From assembly GCA_964491265.1 (NCBI GenBank), contig CAZBFP010000001.1, positions 124,001 to 188,000 on the forward strand: a stretch of DNA of 64,000 nucleotides, given 5' to 3'. The number at the start of each line of letters is the position of its first letter. The stretch's first letter is position 1. Position numbers and translations under genes: made by a program. Below the pieces are notes generated by a model, which was not told the DNA's origin, searched no databases, and saw nothing but the letters and a program-made list of their open reading frames with translations. This DNA is from JBBAGC01 sp964491265 (lineage in GTDB: Bacteria > Spirochaetota > UBA4802 > UBA5550). This document shows positions 52,704 through 63,200 of this stretch, piece by piece.

Positions 52704-53136
52704 TTTTTTTCTCCAGAGATTCAAGCTTTTCCCATGCCCTTGCTACACCATATATTATGGCTTCCGGCCTTGGCGGGCATCCGGGAACATATACATCAAC
52801 AGGGAAATTAGCGTCTACAGGGCCGGCCATTGCATATGACTCCTGGAAAACACCCTTGCTGATACCGCATCCCCCAACTACCATTACAAGTTTCGGATCC
52901 GGCACCTGGGCAAAGACCCTGTGTACTTTATCCTTTATCTTTTCAGTAACAGTCCCTGTAATTATAAGGACATCCGCATGTCTTGGTGTACCTACAAGTT
53001 TTATACCAAACCTTTCTGCATCATACCTTGGAGTAAGAGCAGCAAGTATCTCTATATCACAGGCATTACATGAACCGGTATTCATATGAAAGACCCATAA
53101 AGATCTTTTCAGCGTATTAATCGTCTTTTTATTCAC
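52687..53136 (-). CDS. mbhJ: Mbh hydrogenase small subunit, NuoB-like (MbhJ)
   Basis: Carries the proximal 4Fe-4S cluster next to the NiFe site. The 149-residue protein has the four ligands in TGSCNACDIE (Cys23, Cys26), GGCGISKGVF near 89 and PGCPPRPEA near 124. Start GTG at 53136 is preferred to an ATG 18 codons upstream, because the first residues then match the usual short N-terminus and the GTG overlaps the mbhI stop by four bases. Confidence 0.92.
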   Translation of the reverse strand: MNKKTINTLKRSLWVFHMNTGSCNACDIEILAALTPRYDAERFGIKLVGTPRHADVLIITGTVTEKIKDKVHRVFAQVPDPKLVMVVGGCGISKGVFQESYAMAGPVDANFPVDVYVPGCPPRPEAIIYGVARAWEKLESLEKKNDIAS

Positions 53137-53486
53137 AGCAAACCACCCCCGAGGAGAAGAAAACAGACCCCCATAAATATTACATACCACTTGATATAGT
53201 CATTTAAATCTCCGTTATGGAGAGCTCCCATCCTGTCAAAGTAGGACTGAATCGATTTTCTGAAACCCCAGTAAAGATTCGATGACTTTATACTGTAATT
53301 CACCTCATCAATGTTACCGGAGTTATACGGTTTTACCTGATCCGAATCCTTATTATAATCCGCGCTGAAATAGATTCTCCCCCAGATCTTAAAAACAATT
53401 ATCAGGAAGACAAGAATCAGAAGAAGAATAAAGGGATACCAGAAAACCCCTATGTCCTGTTTAAAAATAGTGCTTACAATATCCAT
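53133..53486 (-). CDS. mbhI: Mbh subunit MbhI
   Basis: A 117-residue protein with one membrane segment near each end: WYPFILLLILVFLIIVF at about residues 16-32 and YVIFMGVCFLLLGGGLL at the C-terminus. The hydrophilic middle is about 60 residues. This matches MbhI of archaeal Mbh, which bridges the ion pump and hydrogenase modules. The assignment also rests on its place between mbhH and mbhJ. Confidence 0.82.
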   Translation of the reverse strand: MDIVSTIFKQDIGVFWYPFILLLILVFLIIVFKIWGRIYFSADYNKDSDQVKPYNSGNIDEVNYSIKSSNLYWGFRKSIQSYFDRMGALHNGDLNDYIKWYVIFMGVCFLLLGGGLL

Positions 53487-53497
53487 ATATTTAACCT

Positions 53498-55060
53498 TTA
53501 CCTTATATTCACCAGGCCGGATATAGCAGGCCCTACAAGATTATTGATTACTAAATCAGGGAATAGACCGAGTAATACTACAAGTACTGCCAGTATAAGC
53601 ATACCCAGCCCCATCCCCATAGGGAGTTTCCTTTTATCTACGATAAGATCCTCTCTGCGGGGCCCAAGAAATGCGCTGTAAAAAACCTTCATAAATGAAG
53701 CAAGGGTCATTACAGAAACAAACATGGCAATAATAGCAAGGAGAGGATGGAACTTATAAACACTTTCATATATAAGCAGTTTAGAAGCAAAACCGTTAAA
53801 GGGCGGTATACCGGAAATAGCCAGGGCTCCGATCATAAATATAACAGTTGTAAATGTGTCCCTGTGAGCCATCCCTATCATGGAATTAAGATCACGGGTT
53901 CCGAAACGCTTTTCCATAACACCGGAGGTAAGGAAGAGGAGACTTTTATAAAAAGCATTATTTATAAAATGGAAAATACCGCCTGCCATGGCCATACTTC
54001 CAAAAGCCTTAAAAGCAGCACCGCCGTCAGCCTTTGTATATACCGCAACCCCCACACCTACACCAAGGAGGATATAGCCTGTCTGTGAAACTGAATGATA
54101 AGCCATAAGGCGTTTAACATCATGCTGAACAAGGGCCATGGTAACACCCACAAACATGGACAGAACACCCAGTATTATTATAATCCATCCCAGTGTTAAG
54201 TGGTTAATTCCATTCACAATACCTGGTACAGGGTTCCCGAAAAGAGAGAATGACACTTTGAAAAGTACACCAAGACATATAAGACCTGTGGTCTTCAACA
54301 TAATGGTGATTGGAGCCGGAGCTTCGGAGTATGTATCAGGTATCCACATATGCATGGGAACCGCTCCTGCTTTGAATGCAAGAGCAGCCAGAATAAATAT
54401 AAGCGCCAGTTTATCCAGCAGGGAATGATTCAGAACTGAATTTATGTAATTCATATTAAATGAGCCGTACTGCGCATAACAGAGGGCAACACCAACCAGG
54501 AATAAGGTTGAAGCCAGTGTACTTACAAGAAGATATTTAAACCCCGCATATGGGGGACTTTTTTTAAAAGTAACAAATGAAACTAAAGCGCCCCCCGATA
54601 TTGAGGCAAGTTCAAGAAACACAAAGAAGTTAAAAAGGTCATTTGTGAAGCTCATGCCGAAAAGGCCTGCCACCAGGAGAAAAAATATAATTGTATAGTA
54701 GTTTTTCCTTGAATCCTCTTCTATAAAATCGATTGAGAAGAGAAATGATGAGAGCGATACAATACCGACTACAATAGCCAGTATCATAGCAAAGGAATCA
54801 ATTTTAAGAAGAATCCTTACAGGGAAGTCCAGCCCTTCAGGGACAGCCATTAATGGATCAGCAGCACCGAAAGCGTAAAAAATTGTCTTCCCATGAATGA
54901 ACACTTCAGGTATCAGGGAAAAAATAAGAATATTTACCATTCCCAGGGCAACCAGGGCAAGAAGATTCCTCAGCCTCGGGGCTGAACGCCCTATAACCGG
55001 AAGTAAAAAAGCCAGAAGAAGAGGAATTGTTATTATAAAAGCCGGTATATGCTTACTCAT
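53498..55060 (-). CDS. mbhH: Mbh antiporter-like subunit, MrpD/NuoL-type (MbhH)
   Basis: Ion-translocating membrane subunit. The 520-residue protein has about fourteen membrane segments. The channel residues are visible: Glu in FFVFLELASISGGALV and Lys in LAFKAGAVPMHMWIPDTY, followed by SEAPAPITIMLK. The start at 55060 is preferred over a GTG four codons upstream; it overlaps mbhG by eight bases. In the complex it would pump Na+ or H+. Confidence 0.92.
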   Translation of the reverse strand: MSKHIPAFIITIPLLLAFLLPVIGRSAPRLRNLLALVALGMVNILIFSLIPEVFIHGKTIFYAFGAADPLMAVPEGLDFPVRILLKIDSFAMILAIVVGIVSLSSFLFSIDFIEEDSRKNYYTIIFFLLVAGLFGMSFTNDLFNFFVFLELASISGGALVSFVTFKKSPPYAGFKYLLVSTLASTLFLVGVALCYAQYGSFNMNYINSVLNHSLLDKLALIFILAALAFKAGAVPMHMWIPDTYSEAPAPITIMLKTTGLICLGVLFKVSFSLFGNPVPGIVNGINHLTLGWIIIILGVLSMFVGVTMALVQHDVKRLMAYHSVSQTGYILLGVGVGVAVYTKADGGAAFKAFGSMAMAGGIFHFINNAFYKSLLFLTSGVMEKRFGTRDLNSMIGMAHRDTFTTVIFMIGALAISGIPPFNGFASKLLIYESVYKFHPLLAIIAMFVSVMTLASFMKVFYSAFLGPRREDLIVDKRKLPMGMGLGMLILAVLVVLLGLFPDLVINNLVGPAISGLVNIR

Positions 55061-55412
55061 TGTCTTCAACACCTTTTAATTTTCTTATATCAAGTGTCCC
55101 GTTATTACGATAGGTCAGGACAGCAACTGTCAGCATCAGGGCAGAAGTGGCAAAACCGATAACAATATTGGTCAGAATAAGCGCCTGCGGAGAAGGGAGC
55201 ACCATTTTAAGATCTTTTAATGCAGGAGCCAGAGTAAAAATCGGAGCCGTACTGTCTGACCGGTATGCCAGGGTTATGAAAAAAAGATTAACCGCACTTG
55301 CGGCAATATTCAGTGCAATCACAATTTTTATAAGATTTGTCTTATAGCATATTGCGCTCACGCTCATAAAGATAAGAAAAACAACAGTTATATATAAAAA
55401 GAAGTCAGCCAC
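55053..55412 (-). CDS. mbhG: Mbh subunit, MrpC/NuoK-type (MbhG)
   Basis: A 119-residue membrane protein with three segments, like NuoK and MrpC. The conserved PSPQALILTNIVIGFATSAL is present near residues 73-92. It overlaps mbhH and starts three bases after the mbhEF stop. Confidence 0.9.
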   Translation of the reverse strand: MADFFLYITVVFLIFMSVSAICYKTNLIKIVIALNIAASAVNLFFITLAYRSDSTAPIFTLAPALKDLKMVLPSPQALILTNIVIGFATSALMLTVAVLTYRNNGTLDIRKLKGVEDNE

Positions 55413-55415
55413 GGT

Positions 55416-56255
55416 TCACCCCTCTGATTTCTGAGACTTATTTAAGTAGAGAGCCTTGTTAAGCATTATCAGAATTATGCTTATCCCTGAAAAAACCTCA
55501 ATCCCCACTGCAAGGCTTAAAAGAGGCAGAATCCCTCCGGAATTTAAAAAGCCGCCATTAGGGCCCATTTCAATTACCCTTCCAAATAGCAGAGGATCTC
55601 CATTTGCAAGAAAGTTATAAAGAAAAGATCCTCCAACCCCTGCAAAACCGAGGCCGATAAAAAGGGTTAAACCGAATGATTCGAAGAATGCAAAAGTCTT
55701 ATATGTCTTATAAAGCTTTTTAGTCATGTAGGAGCTTGCAAGGAGCAGAGCTGTGCCGGTACCGAGTATGGCTCCACCCTGGAATCCGCCTCCGGGTGAA
55801 AGATGCCCATGAATTATTATATAAGCTCCGAAAGCTGCAATAACCGGGAACAGAAGAAGCGCCCCTATAGTTACTATTCTCGATATTTTCAAAGGGAAAC
55901 CATCAGCTGCAATAATTACATCATCAGGTGTTTCCCCCGGTTTTATCAGGCCGTAAAGCAGCATTGTGATACTTGTTACTACTATAAAAAGAACTGCCGC
56001 CTCTCCGAGAGTATCAAAAGCCCGATAGTCGAAGACAACAGAAGTTACTATATTATTTGAACCTGTCTCCATCTGACCGTTTCTAAGAAAATAGTCATCC
56101 ATGGTAGCCACGTTCTGAACGTCAATAATTACGTTCCCCCTGTCAGAAAAGACATCAGGGTCACCTGTTGCCTGACCAACAGGATGCAGCCTCATAACTG
56201 CTACCAATAGAAAACCTGTCATCAGAACAATTGAAAGAAAACTGGCAAGCTTCAT
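55416..56255 (-). CDS. Fused MbhE-MbhF, MrpB-like subunit
   Basis: A 279-residue protein joining two usually separate subunits. Residues 1-110 hold an MbhE-like part with NIVTSVVFDYRAFDTLGEAA. Residues from about 125 hold the MnhB/MbhF domain with IIIHGHLSPGGGFQGGAILG. Archaeal Mbh and Mrp clusters can encode these as separate genes. About six to seven membrane segments are seen. It overlaps mbhD by four bases. Confidence 0.87.
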   Translation of the reverse strand: MKLASFLSIVLMTGFLLVAVMRLHPVGQATGDPDVFSDRGNVIIDVQNVATMDDYFLRNGQMETGSNNIVTSVVFDYRAFDTLGEAAVLFIVVTSITMLLYGLIKPGETPDDVIIAADGFPLKISRIVTIGALLLFPVIAAFGAYIIIHGHLSPGGGFQGGAILGTGTALLLASSYMTKKLYKTYKTFAFFESFGLTLFIGLGFAGVGGSFLYNFLANGDPLLFGRVIEMGPNGGFLNSGGILPLLSLAVGIEVFSGISIILIMLNKALYLNKSQKSEG

Positions 56256-56497
56256 TCCTCCCTCCTTCTTGTCATCCTTATTGCTATAACAAAAATACAG
56301 ACTGTTAAAGCCGCACCTATTGAAGCTTCAGCTATTGCAACATCAGGAGCATCAAGGAGATAAAACAGTGCTGTCTGCACCAGACCAAAAACTGCAAAAC
56401 CTATAACGCTGGCAAGCAGATCCCTCTGAAGGAGGGCGATGACTGCTGTAATTAATCCTATCACACAGAGAATTATAATTATAGTTGACAATGACAT
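56252..56497 (-). CDS. mbhD: Mbh subunit MbhD, DUF4040-type
   Basis: An 81-residue membrane protein with two to three segments and the conserved LLDAPDVAIAEASIGAAL of the MrpB/DUF4040 family. The start at 56497 is set by the recurring ribosome site CAGGTTAATAAT; a longer frame upstream overlaps mbhC and has no site. It overlaps mbhEF by four bases. Confidence 0.88.
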   Translation of the reverse strand: MSLSTIIIILCVIGLITAVIALLQRDLLASVIGFAVFGLVQTALFYLLDAPDVAIAEASIGAALTVCIFVIAIRMTRRREE

Positions 56498-56516
56498 ATT
56501 ATTAACCTGCCCCTCT

Positions 56517-56891
56517 TTATTCCCGATTACCCGGCGGGTTGATCCCCTCACTGTTTCTAAACTTTTCAGCATAATGGTTTATATCCGCTCCGAAAGGCTT
56601 AACCCCTGAAAGCATGGCAGCCCTGGCTATTGCATGAGCGCTTATAGGATTTGTGAAAATAATAACCATAAGAGCAGCAACAGAGTGAACTATTATAGTC
56701 AAACTGGTCTCCTGGTAATCGATAAAATTCATTACCACAACAGCAGCAACAATGAAGATACTGCCGAAAGTAGTAGTTTTTGTGGCTGCATGAAGCCTTG
56801 TATAAACATCGGGGAATCGCATGAGACCCAGAATACTCATGGAGTTTACAAAAATACCGATTCCAAGGAGTACAAAAAATAGTATTTCCAT
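56517..56891 (-). CDS. mbhC: Mbh subunit, MrpG-type (MbhC)
   Basis: A 124-residue membrane protein with three segments. LMRFPDVYTRLHAATKTTTF is the family signature near residues 23-42, and FTNPISAHAIARAAM follows near 80. It starts directly after the mbhB stop. Confidence 0.9.
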   Translation of the reverse strand: MEILFFVLLGIGIFVNSMSILGLMRFPDVYTRLHAATKTTTFGSIFIVAAVVVMNFIDYQETSLTIIVHSVAALMVIIFTNPISAHAIARAAMLSGVKPFGADINHYAEKFRNSEGINPPGNRE

Positions 56892-57155
56892 TTATTTATT
56901 CCTCTCCTCCCGTAGATATCTTGCAATAAACAGGGTCCCGATAAATGAAAGCAGACCGTAAACAATTGCTATATCAATATAAAGAGCCTTGCGGTATGCT
57001 GCACCGAGAGCAACAAGCAATACTACAACAAGGGTATTTATTGTATCAAGTGCAACTATCCTTTCCGGGATATTGCTGCTGAAAGCTATCCTGATAATCG
57101 CAAGAAGTATTAGTACAGCGATAACCAGAGCGGTAATGATCAGATATGTGGCCAT
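56892..57155 (-). CDS. mbhB: Mbh subunit, MrpF-type (MbhB)
   Basis: An 87-residue membrane protein with three segments and the pattern ERIVALDTINTLVVVLLV, typical of MrpF. The ribosome site GGGCAGGTTAAT lies just before ATG, and nearly the same sequence precedes mbhA and mbhD. Confidence 0.88.
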   Translation of the reverse strand: MATYLIITALVIAVLILLAIIRIAFSSNIPERIVALDTINTLVVVLLVALGAAYRKALYIDIAIVYGLLSFIGTLFIARYLREERNK

Positions 57156-57166
57156 ATTAACCTGCC

Positions 57167-57682
57167 CTAACTATAAATTTTCTTCAGCCAGTAATGAACA
57201 TAAGGTGCAACATCCTTTGGCTCAAAACTTTCACCTGCTTTTTTCTTCCAGGCAAGGCAGTGTATATAAAGTGAATTGTCACTTTCATCCATCTCAATGC
57301 TTAAAGTTCCGGGAGAGAGGGTGATTGAATTTGCAAGAAAGAAGGTCCCCAGTCCGCTTTTATAGCCGGTATCCAGTTTTACGACAGCCGGGGAGATTTT
57401 CCCGGTAATAACCCTGTAAATCACCTCCACATTTGCCACCAGGAGCGAAAGAAAAAACGGTGTTGTCATGTAAAGAGTAAGGAAGAGCCATTTAAATGGA
57501 TTTACAAGCTGCCCCGATACAGACTGAGGGACTATTTTATAGGCAAATGCTGCAGTGATTAAACTGACAGCCGTACCGGCTGCCATCTCCTCTACTGCCC
57601 AGAACATAAGCATATCACCGGAACCTGATGTAAGAAAAAGATATGAGCCGAGGGTTAAAACGAAGTAGAATATAAAAGCCAT
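57167..57682 (-). CDS. mbhA: Mbh subunit, MrpE-type (MbhA)
   Basis: First gene of the operon. The 171-residue protein has two or three N-terminal membrane segments and a cytoplasmic domain. VEVIYRVITGKISPAVVKLD and TLSPGTLSIEMDESDNSLYI are the MrpE signature. It precedes mbhB by 11 bases. The promoter upstream is not clear. Confidence 0.88.
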   Translation of the reverse strand: MAFIFYFVLTLGSYLFLTSGSGDMLMFWAVEEMAAGTAVSLITAAFAYKIVPQSVSGQLVNPFKWLFLTLYMTTPFFLSLLVANVEVIYRVITGKISPAVVKLDTGYKSGLGTFFLANSITLSPGTLSIEMDESDNSLYIHCLAWKKKAGESFEPKDVAPYVHYWLKKIYS

Positions 57683-58073
57683 ATATTAACCTGCTTTTAA
57701 AAATTATTTCTATTTATCAAATAACATTAATTACATTAAATATAAAAAGGAATATGATTGCAAGCAATTATTGGTAAGACCACCAAAAAAAGTAGTTATT
57801 TTCTAGAAGTACCCATAAAATAGGACAAAACTACCCAAATTGTTAATATTTTTTCCTGTAAATTCCTTAATTTTTATTTGAAATAAAATTTTTTAAAACC
57901 GCCGCCGCTCACTTAACACTTTTCTCCCAATTCTGACATTAATCTCTCCGATAAAACCTTTTTCACCAGTTACTGCAAATAAATCTTCATAAAAAAATTT
58001 TGTTGCTTAAATTATAAAACTGTTTATAGTAAGTTACGTGTATAAAATTTAAAAAAAAAGCTGAGCTACCGGA
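57683..58073. other. 391-base gap with a decayed half of the palindromic repeat
   Basis: Between the divergent mbhA and the Cys-rich gene. At 57858-57910, AAATTCCTTAATTTTTATTT followed by AAATAAAATT and AACCGCCGCCGC follows the right half of the palindromic repeat (copy 3), but the other half is missing. No strong promoter for the Mbh operon could be picked; TTGCAA-like and TATATT-like elements are weak. Nothing else is seen. Confidence 0.4.
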
Positions 58074-58541
58074 ATGAACGATTACAATAAAATCCTTGCT
58101 GAATTTATGAAAAATAAGGCTCTCTGGATGAATGACTTCTGCCAGATCCCCCATGAATGGTATTTTACCGACGCTGATGAGGAAGAGATTATCTCATGGG
58201 ATCAGGAAAGCTCACAAAAAATATGGGAAAAAATTAAAGTCTGCATAGAAAAAAATGAGGCATCAGGCCTTAACTTCAAATTATGCCCTTTCTGTTATAA
58301 AAATAACTACGACCATTCACTGACAAAACCGGGGAGATACAATCCTGCATGTATTGAATGCGGATACGGCAAAAGACATGGCATCTGCACAGATACCGCG
58401 AACAAATGCCACTTCAGGAAGATTCTGGACGAATTCGGCAAAGTCCGCCTCAATATTTATAAGTGCCTTGCAAACGATTACTATACTCTTCTCATAAACA
58501 AACTGGAAAGTAAATATTTCAAAGAAGGGGAAGAGGACTAA
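58074..58541 (+). CDS. Cys-rich protein of unknown function
   Basis: A 155-residue soluble protein. Residues 1-60 are helical and acidic (AFMKNKALWMNDFC-type with DADEEEIISW). Residues 70-110 carry zinc-ligand-like pairs LCPFCYKNNY, NPACIECGYGKRHGICTD and NKCHFRKIL, six Cys plus His. A zinc-binding or iron-sulfur role is possible. It stands alone and overlaps the HD-GYP gene's end by four bases. I recognise no family. Confidence 0.65.
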   Translation: MNDYNKILAEFMKNKALWMNDFCQIPHEWYFTDADEEEIISWDQESSQKIWEKIKVCIEKNEASGLNFKLCPFCYKNNYDHSLTKPGRYNPACIECGYGKRHGICTDTANKCHFRKILDEFGKVRLNIYKCLANDYYTLLINKLESKYFKEGEED

Positions 58542-59890
58542 AAAAATATCGGGCAGTTTTCATCTTTAAAGATTTTTACACATGACACGACCACATCTCT
58601 GTCAAGGGCAGTCCCTGCCAGACGCTGCACCTCCTCAAGAGCCAGTTCAATCCCCAGTGCAGCCCTGTAGGGCCTGTGGGTTGCCATTGCCTCAACTATA
58701 TCAGCCACAGTTAGAATTCTGGCCTGTATAATAATATCATCCCCCTTAAGGCCCCTGGGATAACCGGAACCATCAAGCTTCTCATGATGCTGCAGCACTA
58801 TCTCTGCTATAGGCCAGGGGAAATCGATATTCTTTAAAATATCATATCCCATCTGAGGGTGGGATTTTATCAGATTAAATTCACTTTCACTTATTTTCCC
58901 CGGCTTACTGAGAATTTCCGCAGGAACAGCTATTTTACCCAGATCATGAATCTGCCCTGCCAGGTTTACACTCTCCACAATCTCCCTGCTTAACCTCATA
59001 TCCTTTGCTATTTCACTGGCAATATCCGCCACTTTTTTCTGATGACCGGCAGTATAGGGATCTCTGGTTTCAACTGCCTTTGTCATTGCCTCAATTGTGC
59101 CATACATGGTACGAAGCAGAGCTTCAAGGCTCTCCTTTATTTTTTTATCATACTCAACCTGCTGTGTAATATCCTTAATCAGAAGAACAGCCCCCTTTTT
59201 AGTTCCATCCTCCTGAAGAATGGGGGTTGAGGTGAAATCAACAGGTATTTTACCCTTTTCTGTTGTAAGATAGTTATTAAACTCAACATAGCTCATAGAC
59301 ATGGGGGAAAAACCCTCACCCTCCACCTTAGGATCGATGCTGATTTTAATAACTTCACTTATTGGCCTCCCCATCATTCCCGGCTTATCCCTGCCGAGCA
59401 TGAGTACGGATGAATCATTTACATAATCTATTTTCCCGTTTTCATCATATACCACAACAGAATCGATAATGGTATTGAGAATAGTGGAAACCCTGTTTTC
59501 ACTCTCCTGCATTTTCATATCAAGATCGTGACGCAGAAGAGCCATTTCAATAACAGCGCGCAGATCTTTTTTATCAAAGGGCTTTATAATATATCCGTAG
59601 GCATTACTCTCTTTTGCCCGCTCTATAGTTGTGAGATCAGATGAAGATGTGATGTAAACAAAGGGGGTGGCAAATCTTGAATTTATATTTTTAGCATACT
59701 CAATACCGTCAAACTCCCCCTGGAGATTCACATCCATAAGAACAAGGTCGGGGAGATGAAGCTCAATCTCCCGGATAGCCTCCTCCCCTGAAGATACTGC
59801 AGCACTTACACTATAACCCAGGTCTAAAATATACTTCTGTATAAGCTTTGATGTTATCCTGTCGTCTTCAACCAGTAGAATATCCCGCAT
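58538..59890 (-). CDS. Response regulator with PAS and HD-GYP phosphodiesterase domains
   Basis: A 450-residue cytoplasmic regulator that is predicted to degrade cyclic di-GMP under control of a histidine kinase. The receiver domain at residues 1-120 has DLVLMDVNLQG (phosphorylated Asp). The PAS domain is at about 130-245. The HD-GYP domain at 265-450 has HQKKVADIAS, IHDLGKIAVP and HHEKLDGSGYPRGLKGDDI. The start at 59890 is set by AAGGGAA upstream and by matching the usual receiver N-terminus. No kinase gene is adjacent. Confidence 0.92.
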   Translation of the reverse strand: MRDILLVEDDRITSKLIQKYILDLGYSVSAAVSSGEEAIREIELHLPDLVLMDVNLQGEFDGIEYAKNINSRFATPFVYITSSSDLTTIERAKESNAYGYIIKPFDKKDLRAVIEMALLRHDLDMKMQESENRVSTILNTIIDSVVVYDENGKIDYVNDSSVLMLGRDKPGMMGRPISEVIKISIDPKVEGEGFSPMSMSYVEFNNYLTTEKGKIPVDFTSTPILQEDGTKKGAVLLIKDITQQVEYDKKIKESLEALLRTMYGTIEAMTKAVETRDPYTAGHQKKVADIASEIAKDMRLSREIVESVNLAGQIHDLGKIAVPAEILSKPGKISESEFNLIKSHPQMGYDILKNIDFPWPIAEIVLQHHEKLDGSGYPRGLKGDDIIIQARILTVADIVEAMATHRPYRAALGIELALEEVQRLAGTALDRDVVVSCVKIFKDENCPIFF

Positions 59891-60099
59891 AGCCGATTCC
59901 CTTGAACAATATTGCACTCACGATTATAAATTAAAGAGCCCGCATTAATTAAATAAATAATTCTGCACCAGAATATCATAAAAATATGTTTCAGTCTACA
60001 TAATAATTATTGCTTTTAAAAATATCAACATTATATTGAACATAAAGCAGGGGGAACTGAACATAAATTGCTCTCCTTCACTAAAAGAGAGGAGATTTG

Positions 60100-60147
60100 C
60101 AGTAATTTATTTTCACTCTAAAGTATGTGTTTAGAAATTATTACTGT
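60100..60147. repeat. Possible decayed end of the palindromic repeat
   Basis: CACTCTAAAGTATGTGTTTA followed by GAAATTATTACTG resembles the end CTAAAAAATATCTTTAGGAATAATTACTGA-like arm of copy 3. A small unrelated palindrome (CTCTCCTTCACTAAAAGAGAG) lies before it. It is in the 355-base gap 59891-60245, where no other feature is visible. Confidence 0.3.
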
Positions 60148-60245
60148 TAATTTATTAAACTGTTTCTTTTCCCCTAACAAAAATATGCTTAATAATTTTA
60201 CACACTGACCATTTGCTTATCAAAATTATCGGGGGTTTTATAAAG

Positions 60246-63200
60246 ATGTACAGTCTTGGTATTAATATCGGTTCTTCAAGCATTAAGGCAGTGCTCCTTG
60301 ATGAAGAAAAAATTATCTGGCACAGAATTGTACCGCATGAAGGTAATTTCAAGAATACCATTGAATCAATTATCAGCAGTCAGAATATACCCGCAGATGT
60401 TGCGGTACTGGCAACAGGTACTGAGGGGAGATATCTGCTCAACATTAACAGTGTAATAGAATCTATCTGCATTGAAGCAGCCCTCAGCGATCTTGAAGAA
60501 AAAGTTGATGCTGTCATCTCACTTGGCGGAGAAAACTTTGTTGTATATACTATTGATAAAGATTATAAAATTATAACCGAATTCTCCGGAAACAAATGCG
60601 CCTCAGGTACAGGTGAATTCTTCAGGCAGCAGCTTGGCAGGATGAACATGACCCTGGCGGACATAAACGATATTCCGCCCCACTCAAAAGTTGCAGCCCT
60701 TTCTTCACGCTGTTCTGTTTTCATGAAGAGCGACTGCACCCACAAGCTAAACAAAGGGGAGGCTACCAGATACGATATAGTATTGTCCCTGAGCGACGTT
60801 ATGGCATCCAAGGTTGCTGACTTTTTAAAGAGAGCACGGATCACAACCGGCAGGGTTCTCCTTGCAGGGGGGGTTGCCAACAATAATTACATAATCAGGT
60901 TCCTCAAAGAGAAACTCCCGGAGCTTACAATTGTCGTTCCTGAAGAGGCTGCGTTTTTTGAAGCATATGGAGCAGCCCTTCTTGCAAAAAAATCGGGGAG
61001 TGAAATGCCCCCTTCAAACAGGCTCTTTAAAAAACATAATATCGGATTCGGCAGATACCCCTCACTTATCTCAGCTGCAGGGAGGGTAGATTACATCCCC
61101 TCAACAAGGGGGATGATAAAAAAAGATGGCGAATATATCCTCGGGATTGATGGAGGCTCCACAACAACCAAGGTTGCACTCATTGATATAGAGAGTAATG
61201 AAATTGTTGCCGAACATTACGGCAGAACACATGGCGACCCTGTGGAGGCGCTGAAAAAATGCCTCATTGAGGTAAAAAAACAGGCTGCAGAAAAAATAGG
61301 GGACTCAAAACTGAATATCAGTCTTGCAGCAACCACAGGTTCCTCCAGGGAGATACTCGGTGTCTTCATGGAAACACCGGGAATTTATAATGAGATTATT
61401 GCACACGCTGCAGGAACCACCTATTTCAAACCGGAGATAGACACAATTTTCGAAATAGGGGGGCAGGACGCCAAGTATGTATATATGAAGAATGGTGTGC
61501 CCATAGATTATGCAATGAATGAAGCCTGCTCAGCCGGGACCGGATCATTTCTCGAAGAATCAGCCTCAGGTGATCTGAACATAACTGACGTAAAAGAGAT
61601 AGGCGAAATTGCACTCACAGCTGATTCACCCCTGAAATTCGGCGAGCACTGTTCAGCATTTATCAATTCCGATATAAGGAAAGCTATTCAGTATGGGGCA
61701 TCGCGAGAGGATATTACTGCGGGTATTGTAACCTCAATAGTATCCAATTATTTAAACAGGGTTGTAGGGAACAGAACCATCGGACAGAATATTGTTCTCC
61801 AGGGTGGAGTGGCAAAAAACAGCGCTGTTCCCCTTGCATTTGCCATGCTCCTTGATAAAGATATAACTGTACCCCCGGACCCGGAACTTCTCGGCGCATT
61901 CGGCGTGGCACTCCTGGCAAAGCAGAAATACAGTGCGGGGATTCTGGCTAAACAATCATTCGATCTTGATACAATAATTCAAAGTGATATTGTATACGAA
62001 AAGGAGTTTATATGCCGCTCATGTGATAATTACTGCCCCATCAGAATTCTCAAAGTGAATGATCATCACTACATGTTCGGCGGAAGATGCAACAAGTATG
62101 CTAATTCCAGGAAGAAAGCTGAAATTAACGAAACTGAAGTTTTTAATTATATTGAAAAACGTGATGAGCTCATGTTTAAAGAATGCGCGCCCCCTGCGGA
62201 GCAATTCATAAAAAAGAAAGAGTACAGGGTGGGGATACCGAAAGGATTTTCCGTATACACCCTTTGGCCCCTTTACTCATGGTTTTTCCACACCCTTGGT
62301 ATTGAGGCAAAACTTTCAGACTCAATAGACCCTGAAGGTATCACACGGGTTGAGAGCGCCTACTGTTTCCCCGCGGAAATAGTCCATGGCGCAATGAAGT
62401 CTGTAATTAAAGACGGGGCCGATTTTATTTTCATACCCCACTTCCGGGACATGCCATCCTACGAAAAGGATGTACACGCCAACTTCTGCCCCATTACCCA
62501 GAGCCTCCCCTATTACATGAAAAAGGCATTTCCTGAAATAGATGAAACGCGGATTCTTGCCCCGGTAATCAGTTTCAAATACGGGATGGAGAAAGCTCTG
62601 GAAGGCTTCCTCTCTATGAGCGGCCAGCTCGGTGTAACAGAAAAGGAGATAGAGGTGGCGTTCCATACTGCCTGCAAAAAGCAGGAGGACTTTTTTAAGC
62701 GGTACCGGTACATGGGAGCTGAAGCGCTGAAAAAAGCCAGGAAAGCAGATCACCCTGTAATTGCTCTTCTGGGTAGACCCTACAATGCATTTACAAAAGA
62801 CGCGAACATGGGTATCCCGAAAAAATTTACAAGCAGAGGCTATTCAATTATCCCCTATGACATGCTCCCATATGAGGATGCACAGATTTATGACAACATG
62901 TACTGGTACTACGGCCAGCAGGATATGAGGGCGGCATCTTTTCTGAAAAATGAGGATAATATTTTTATAACATTTATTTCCAATTTCTCCTGCGCGCCTG
63001 ATTCATTTATGCTCCACTATGTTAAATGGCTCATGGGGACAAAACCATTTCTTATTCTTGAGCTGGACTCACATTCTGCAGATGCGGGTATCGACACCAG
63101 GATAGAAGCCTTTCTTGATATAATCGAAGGATACAGGACAAAATATTCAGGAGCGGATGAGGAGAGGTACGATAACGGACTCCGGTTTATTAACAGTAAA

